Shown: piece by piece, positions 14,223-19,067 of the stretch | How positions within the stretch are numbered: position 1 is the stretch's first letter | Layout: each line of letters starts with the position of its first letter | Assembly: GCA_910588285.1 (NCBI GenBank) | Contig: CAJUQB010000090.1 | Location: 1-19,067 of the forward strand | Direction of reading: 5' to 3' | From: an uncultured Lachnospiraceae bacterium | GTDB lineage: Bacteria; Bacillota; Clostridia; Lachnospirales; Lachnospiraceae | Length of the DNA stretch: 19,067 bases | The notes under the pieces: model-generated | What the model was told of the DNA's origin: nothing | The model's database searches: none | The model's input: only the letters and a program-made list of their open reading frames with translations | Translations under genes and position numbers: made by a program

Positions 14223-14706
14223 ATGAAGGATCCTTTTCCAGTAGCGCATAACCAAACCGTCTTGTCAGCCTGGCCGGTACCATCTCCTTGAAAAAGCTCC
14301 ACAGATGGGCTCCCGACCCGACCTGGACCGTTCCGCCACTGCATCCACCCCAATTTTGTATGTGGCACCCACGATCCCAGCGATGAAAGCACTGGGTATA
14401 ATATCCGTTTTTACCCGTTTGCGGATTCGTACATCGAAGCTCATACACATCCTTACGCCCGCGACAAAACATCAGAAAGAAATTGCTGGCAATTTTATCC
14501 GTAACCTCGAATTTCTTTATACGGGCCCCCTGATCCGGATCGAAGAGATCACTCGAATCAATACCATTATCGGGCACAATATCTACATACGAAATACCGG
14601 CTTCCTCAAGGCGCTCCTTCAGAAGCCGGTTCTCATGTTCCAATGTCCGAATCCTGGATTGCAGTTCTTCAATCATCCTGGTATTGCATTGCGCAGGTTC
14701 TTTCAT
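14206..14706 (-). pseudogene. Remnant of a TOTE-type archaeo-eukaryotic primase gene
   Basis: The open frame (166 codons) begins with a coiled coil (MIEELQSRIRTLEHENRLLK) and then matches, by pattern recall, the start of the AEP domain of TOTE conflict-system proteins: MFCRGRKDVYELRCTNPQTG then KNGYYTQCFHRWDRGCH. The cysteine-rich and central parts are missing. In the next frame the sequence reads VAERSRSGR (about 14320-14350) and, after loss of one G, returns to SGAHLWSFFKEMVPARLTRR and FGYALLEK; an intact gene would read ERSRSGRGAHLW. There is thus one internal deletion, one frameshift and a 3' truncation. An AAGGGG ribosome site precedes the ATG at 14706. TOTE systems are proposed transposon/phage conflict modules. 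Confidence 0.6.
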
Positions 14707-14855
14707 GTTAATTGTACCCCTTGTCTATTCTTATGAGTATCGGATTTAGATCAAACAGCTCATCAATGGCCTGTGTAGATCTGCTTTCCGGATCCCGCAT
14801 TCTGTCAGCATTATCCCGTCAAACTTCTGTTCTGCACTAAGTGTCCTGACCATTC
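14707..14855 (-). other. Decayed coding-like stretch before the TOTE remnant
   Basis: Short overlapping frames look protein-like but are interrupted. One reads MRDPESRSTQAIDELFDLNP and on to a stop just before the ATG at 14706; another begins MVRTLSAEQKFDGIMLTE. They may be two frames of one frameshifted gene 3' end. No family was recognised. Confidence 0.25.
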
Positions 14856-15062
14856 TCAAACAATCCCATTTTGGGCATTTTCATGTAATTTACCTCCACA
14901 TTCAAAATATCCCTCCTGTATCAGTAATTCTAATACAAGCGCCTCTCGTTCCAACATTACCTGATTGAAATCATCCAGTATGGTTTCCCTATTTACATCT
15001 ATCGCAAATTGCGGTTCCAGGAATTCAAGCGTAAAGCCTTCATCTTCTTCATACTCGTCCAA
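14856..15062 (-). CDS. Small acidic ORF of unknown function
   Basis: 68 codons from a TTG at 15062, highly acidic (begins MDEYEEDEGFTLEFLEPQ), with a predicted helix at about 28-50. The start is poorly supported and an in-frame stop lies a few codons upstream. It overlaps the end of the ORF at 15049-15201 by 14 bases and may be part of the same broken gene. Confidence 0.35.
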   Translation of the reverse strand: MDEYEEDEGFTLEFLEPQFAIDVNRETILDDFNQVMLEREALVLELLIQEGYFECGGKLHENAQNGIV

Positions 15063-15201
15063 ATTTTGTTGTCTGAACTGTTACGCTAAAAACGCTCCCG
15101 CCAGGAACATAATCCTTTTTGTCCATTTCAAATAACATACGCATTTTATATTCCACATCCTTTTTCGGCAAATTTCTTAATACGCCTGCTCGTATCACCA
15201 T
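15049..15201 (-). CDS. 50-aa ORF directly downstream of promoter element C
   Basis: Begins MVIRAGVLRNLPKKDVEYKM, is basic, and ends KFGRV. The frame stays open upstream to the transcription start of promoter element C. It is unrecognised and could be the 5' piece of a gene whose remainder lies in the shifted frame at 14856-15062. Confidence 0.3.
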   Translation of the reverse strand: MVIRAGVLRNLPKKDVEYKMRMLFEMDKKDYVPGGSVFSVTVQTTKFGRV

Positions 15202-15215
15202 CACAAAGCGCACAT

Positions 15216-15292
15216 CGTTTTTCCTGGGCTTATTATACCGTCATGCCAAAATAATGGCAAGAGAATCTTCTGTTTTGTCAAAAAGAGCATGA
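15216..15292 (-). promoter_or_regulatory. Conserved promoter element, copy C
   Basis: Minus-strand TTGCCA (15255-15260), 17-base spacer ending ATGACGG, TATAAT (15232-15237). In this copy TGCCA/TGGCA can form a small hairpin across the -35 and spacer. Its upstream conserved block supplies the last codons and stop of the exporter gene at 15278. Confidence 0.75.
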
Positions 15293-17167
15293 TGTTTCCA
15301 CATAATACTGCGCCTTGGCCTGCCACAGCTCGTAGTATTTTCCCCTTTCATCAACAACCAGGGCATCGTGGGTGCCCCGCTGAATAACTGCTCCCTCATG
15401 GAACACAACGATCTCATCGCAGAATTTGCAGCTTGAAAGCCGGTGGCTGATGTAAATGGCGGTTTTATCGCCCGCAATCTGATCAAACCTGCTGTAGTTC
15501 TCCGCCTCCGCAATGGGATCCAGGGCTGCGGTGGGCTCATCCAGAATGAGAAAGGGGGCATCCTTATACAGGGTACGGGCAATGGCAATCTTTTGGGCCT
15601 CCCCGCCGGATATATCCACCCCATTCTCATCATAGTCTTTGTACAGATACGTATCCGGGCCCAGCTCCATATCGGACAGCCTTTCAGAAAAGCCGGCCTT
15701 GCGCAGGCAGTCTGTCACCTTTTCCCGGTCGTAATGCACGCATGATGCCACATTTTCTCCCAGCCGCAAGGCAAGCAATTGGAAATCCTGGAATACGACG
15801 GAGAAAATATTCATGTATTCCCGATAGTTGTACTTGCGGATATCAATCCCATTGAGCAGAATTTCTCCCTCCGTGGGATCGTACAGGCGGCAGAGCAATT
15901 TGATGAACGTAGTTTTGCCGCTGCCATTCATGCCCACAACGGCCAGCCGCCTGCCAATCTCAAATTTCATATTCACGTGACGCAGCGCGTAATTGTCGCT
16001 GCCGGGATACCGGAAGGAAACATTGCGAAATTCCACCTGGTATTTTCTGTCATTGCGCTTTTCCACTGTCAGGCTCCCCTGATACATATGGTTGGGAATA
16101 TCCAGAAAGTCAAAGGTCAGGCGCAGAAATGCAGCATTGTTCCGCATCAGCCCCAGCGCAGAGACAAGGCCCGACACGCCGCCGGAGGCCTTGCTGATCG
16201 ATGCCACATACTGGGTGACCGAGCCCAGGCCAAAGGCGCCTGCCATTGCCTTCAGGCACACAAACAGGTAAGCCACGCCGGTAAACAGAACGGATACCGC
16301 GCCGCCCGCCGCCGCATAGAGGCCCATGGGCCCCCGGGCAAGATGCGCAAACAATCCATTTGAAAAAAAGGTTCCCTCCTTATTGCAATTGTATTGATCG
16401 CAGATCCGATCTTGGCGGTACATTCTCATATCCAGCGCATACTCCCGGTTATAGCCCAGAAATCCGAAGAAGGAGAACAGACGATTTCCCAGATTGTGAG
16501 AATCAGCATATTTTGCAAAATAGCTCTCGGATCGGTTCTGCAGCATGGGCGCCAGGAGGGTGATCCCCAGCAGGAAAGCAATGATGCCCATGGCTGCAAA
16601 GGGGTGGTTCAGCCAGGCAAGCGTCCCGGCCGTGTCCGGCACACGGCTGACAAACAGGGTGACTGTCAGCGCCAGGCCTCCCAGAATTGTGAACAGTGAG
16701 GAACCCAGCTTTTCATAGGATTCGATCACTCGATACAGTCCCCAGCCGCCGCCATTCAGGTTTTGGCGAATGGTAGACAGCTGCTCGGCAGTATGGGGCT
16801 CATCCAATGCAGCATAGTCCATCTCCATCATTTTTTCGGACAGAATATTTTCCACCTTCAGACTCTCCCCGGCATTTTGGGTCTGAGCCCACCTGTGCAG
16901 AAGAGCAGAACCCAGAGCAATGACAGCGGCGGACACCAGGGCAATGAGCACCAGCATCTGCAGGGACTGAACATCCCTGCCTCCTGCCAGCTCATCAATG
17001 ATCCGCGCGGAGAGGAAAATCCCCACATACGGGGTTAATACCGTCCAGATAACCTGTAGAAAACGGGATATGACCATCTGCGGCTGCCGCTGATAAAAGA
17101 GCTTCAATGCCCGATGATTCAGCTTGAACAGCTCACGCCATGACATGGAATGTTTTGTTTTATGCAT
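15278..17167 (-). CDS. ABC exporter, half-size (membrane domain fused to ATPase)
   Basis: 629-residue type I ABC exporter. Membrane segments are visible at about 33-55, 71-90, 156-174, 190-208, 284-305 and weaker ones near 310-340. The nucleotide-binding domain is intact: Walker A GMNGSGKT (412-419), Q-loop VFQDF (Gln460), signature DISGGEAQ (518-525), Walker B FLILDEP (539-545), His575. Substrate unknown. The ATG at 17167 overlaps the stop of the upstream half-transporter by 8 bases (ATGCATAA), so the pair is translationally coupled and would normally make a heterodimer. The last four residues SCSF and the stop come from promoter element C, so the natural C-terminus has probably been altered. 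Confidence 0.88.
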   Translation of the reverse strand: MHKTKHSMSWRELFKLNHRALKLFYQRQPQMVISRFLQVIWTVLTPYVGIFLSARIIDELAGGRDVQSLQMLVLIALVSAAVIALGSALLHRWAQTQNAGESLKVENILSEKMMEMDYAALDEPHTAEQLSTIRQNLNGGGWGLYRVIESYEKLGSSLFTILGGLALTVTLFVSRVPDTAGTLAWLNHPFAAMGIIAFLLGITLLAPMLQNRSESYFAKYADSHNLGNRLFSFFGFLGYNREYALDMRMYRQDRICDQYNCNKEGTFFSNGLFAHLARGPMGLYAAAGGAVSVLFTGVAYLFVCLKAMAGAFGLGSVTQYVASISKASGGVSGLVSALGLMRNNAAFLRLTFDFLDIPNHMYQGSLTVEKRNDRKYQVEFRNVSFRYPGSDNYALRHVNMKFEIGRRLAVVGMNGSGKTTFIKLLCRLYDPTEGEILLNGIDIRKYNYREYMNIFSVVFQDFQLLALRLGENVASCVHYDREKVTDCLRKAGFSERLSDMELGPDTYLYKDYDENGVDISGGEAQKIAIARTLYKDAPFLILDEPTAALDPIAEAENYSRFDQIAGDKTAIYISHRLSSCKFCDEIVVFHEGAVIQRGTHDALVVDERGKYYELWQAKAQYYVETSCSF

Positions 17168-18906
17168 TTTTCTCTACTCCCTCCTTGTAGTATTTGCTTT
17201 GCACTTCATAAAGCCGGGCATATTTGCCCCCTTTGGCCAAAAGCTGTTCATGGGGGCCTTCCTCCGCAATGCTCCCCTTGTCAATCAGGATGATACGGTC
17301 GCAGAAGCGAGTGGAAGCCAAGCGGTGGGAAATGTAGATGGAGGATTTTCCACCTGTCATTTCCAGGTATTTTTGATATAGATCTGCCTCGGCGATGGGG
17401 TCCAGCGCTGCCGTGGGCTCATCCAGTGCAAGGAACGGTGCGTCCTTGTAGAGGGCCCGCGCCAGCATCAGGCGCTGCGTCTCACCGCCGGAGAGCAGGA
17501 TGGCATCCTCAAACACCTCCCGGTTTAACTTGGTCTCATAGCCGTCTTTCAATGATTCTATCTTTTTTCCCAGCCCTGCTTTGTCTACACATGCCTGCAC
17601 CCGCTCCATATCTATGTCCGCAATGTTCTGGGCTACATTGGCAGCAATGGTGCCTGCAAGAAGGGAAAAGCTCTGGAAGACCGCAGATCAATTTGATGAG
17701 GGTGGTTTTTCCCGCACCGTTCAGCCCCACCACCGCCAGCTTTTCGCCAGGGTGCAGGGTCAAATTGATGCCTGTAAGCGTGTCATGGTCTGCACCTGGG
17801 TAGCGGAAGGACACATTTTCCAGCCGAATCTCATACATCCTGTCCGCTTCTGCCTGGATGTGCTCGCCGTCCTCAAACCGGAAGGGTTCGTCAAACTCCA
17901 GATACTCCCGAACAGAAGAAATGTCAAGGGATTGTTTATGAAGGGTCATGAAGCCGCCAAGGATTCCTGTGACCCAGGCGGCAAATCCGCTTACCGCACT
18001 GAAGTAGAGGAGGAATTCCGCCACATTCAATCCTTCGGCTGCCGCCAGGGCAATCAGATAGGCATAGGCAATGCCGTTTCGGACAAATGCCAGTACCAGA
18101 TCCACCACCTTTGCCCAGAGATACACTCCCTCGGCCTTCCGGTGGAACGCAGTATAGGCATCCATTCCCTTTTGGGTCAGCTCATCAATCCAGGGACGCA
18201 GGCCAAAGATCCGGATATCCTTTGCCACTGCCCGGTTTCTTCCGCAGGCTGTGAGATAAAGCACCTCCCTGGACAGCTTCAATTCTTCCTCCCTGTGGCG
18301 ATATCCCCATTCATTGAGACGATTGCCTGCAAGATAGCTGACAGCTGAGGTAAGGAGAACCATAACCAGCAAGACCGGCTGCACAGATGACAGCAGCAGG
18401 ATATAGGCTGCGAAGCCAAGCAGATTGGTAACCAGGTCTGTCAGCGTGGTCCAGACCGCTTCTGTTGCGCTGGAATTGGTATTTGTCGACATCTGCGACT
18501 TGACATTCAATTCCCGGAATTTTTCATCGGAAAGATTGGAGTAGGATGTGGTAGCTGCCTTCCTGTTGAGCCGTGTAATCAATTCCCCGCGTACGCTAAT
18601 CCTGCCGTACAGCGTATTGGTATTCACATATGCCGATGCCGCCGACACGAACATCAGGGCCAGGACAAATAAAACGATTGTCCCAATCAGCTCCGCCGCC
18701 CGGGCATTTTGCTCCACCACAGAGAGGACTGCCGGCGAAACATACAGGTTGATGAGGTTCAGCGCAACCGCCGTCAGGGCAGAAAGCAGGCTGAGTACAA
18801 GAACCTTCTTTTCTCCGGTTGTCCAAGACAGCTTTATCATAAACCACGTGTTTTGAGCCATGTTGTACCTTGGCCCTGGCGCTTTTCCTTTTTTTTCTTT
18901 TAACAC
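17160..18906 (-). pseudogene. ABC exporter, half-size, broken by a deletion in the ATPase domain
   Basis: The partner of the exporter gene at 15278-17167. The first frame starts at a GTG at 18906 (AGGACGG ribosome site) or ATG at 18861. It covers the membrane domain and reaches Walker A GLNGAGKTTLIKLIC, then goes out of frame. The following bases, read one frame over, give VFQSFSLLAGTIAANVAQNI, the Q-loop region, and continue through LSGGETQR, FLALDEP and YISHR to 17160. Comparison with the paralogue shows about 31 residues missing between the cysteine and VFQ with one base left over, a net loss of about 92 bp near 17680. No functional full-length product is expected; a separate C-terminal fragment from the ATG at 17609 is possible. 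Without it the downstream half may homodimerise or be useless. Confidence 0.85.
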
Positions 18907-18941
18907 GAAAAACCACCGTCCTTTCTGTGTATATCATAGCA

Positions 18942-18976
18942 CAAAAATTCATCCCCGGAATAATCCGGGGATGAAT
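18942..18976 (-). terminator. Terminator of an upstream minus-strand gene
   Basis: Perfect 13-bp stem ATTCATCCCCGGA/TCCGGGGATGAAT with an ATAA loop, followed on the minus strand by five T residues. It ends a transcript arriving from the right edge of the window, before the exporter genes. Confidence 0.75.
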
Positions 18977-19002
18977 CGTCCTTTCTGGGGGATCAATTAC
19001 AC

Positions 19003-19037
19003 TTACAATTCGCGGCCGAACCGGCCGCGAACTGTAA
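19003..19037. repeat. GC-rich 35-bp palindrome
   Basis: TTACA, one mismatch, then TTCGCGGCCG, a 3-base centre, and the full complementary arm ending TGTAA. No T tract follows. It may be a second transcript-end structure, a recombination site or a binding site; no gene is visible in 18977-19067. Confidence 0.5.
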
Positions 19038-19067
19038 CGCATCCAGCCCATTGAAAAGTCGCCTGAC

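Noticed and set aside
14138..14450. Separate small genes in the frames overlapping the TOTE remnant
   Set aside because: They are better explained as the shifted frame of one decayed gene (ERSRSGR and GAHLW lie in adjacent frames).
11802..15292. The three repeated elements as integron attC sites or CRISPR-like repeats
   Set aside because: They lie 1.3-2 kb apart, lack conserved attC core sites and a shared hairpin, and their best conserved part is a -35/-10 pair.
15779..16363. 194-codon plus-strand frame inside the exporter gene
   Set aside because: Antisense to a well-supported ATPase domain, in GC-rich DNA where long shadow frames are expected.
17581..18348. 255-codon plus-strand frame opposite the broken exporter
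   Set aside because: No recognisable motif and fully antisense to conserved ABC transporter coding sequence.

Overview
The window looks like an accessory, mosaic stretch of a low-to-mid GC Clostridia genome, probably a gut Lachnospiraceae. This is inferred from the AGGAGG ribosome sites and the gene families present: BceS/VanS-like kinase with FtsX ABC transporter, Cof-type HAD, IS1634-type transposase, AAA-ATPase_like/PDDEXK_9 protein and paired half-size exporters. Base composition changes block by block: AT-rich in 1-3.1 kb and 5.1-8.7 kb, and clearly GC-richer in 15.3-18.9 kb. No rRNA, tRNA or CRISPR array was seen.

Layout. (1) 1-3155, plus strand: the 3' part of a sensor histidine kinase, a terminator, then a two-gene ABC transporter (FtsX-like permease and ATPase). 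An 11-bp tandem repeat in front of it looks like a response-regulator operator. (2) 3298-9658, minus strand: an operon read from a strong promoter at 9630-9658. It encodes a Cof-type HAD hydrolase, a 1209-aa membrane-anchored YobI/KAP-like P-loop NTPase, a JAMM/JAB metalloprotease-like protein, a 60-aa protein, and then a second HAD copy whose N-terminus, including the catalytic Asp, has been replaced. The second copy is followed by only the first 22 codons of the NTPase gene. The NTPase-JAMM-small protein core is therefore enclosed by direct repeats of about 845 bp. (3) 9709-11798: a complete IS1634/IS4-like insertion sequence with its own promoter, left-end terminator and right-end terminator. 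(4) 11799-15292: three copies, in the same orientation, of a conserved 60-80 bp element containing a minus-strand promoter (TTGCYA-N17-TATAAY). They alternate with an AAA-ATPase/PD-(D/E)XK protein, a decayed TOTE-type primase fragment and small unrecognised ORFs. The insertion sequence has landed directly at the -10 of the first copy. (5) 15278-18906, minus strand: two half-size ABC exporters. The promoter-proximal one is broken by a deletion of about 92 bp in its nucleotide-binding domain; the second is intact and overlaps it by 8 bp.

How they may work together. The HAD-NTPase-JAMM-60-aa operon is the best candidate for an undescribed system. A large membrane-associated STAND/KAP-type NTPase beside a JAMM peptidase and a tiny partner is the sort of arrangement seen in conflict or defence systems, and the flanking repeats make it easy to gain or lose by recombination. 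That function is inference. The surrounding debris (TOTE primase remnant, PD-(D/E)XK ATPase, insertion sequence, repeated promoter elements) fits a defence or mobile island with heavy turnover.
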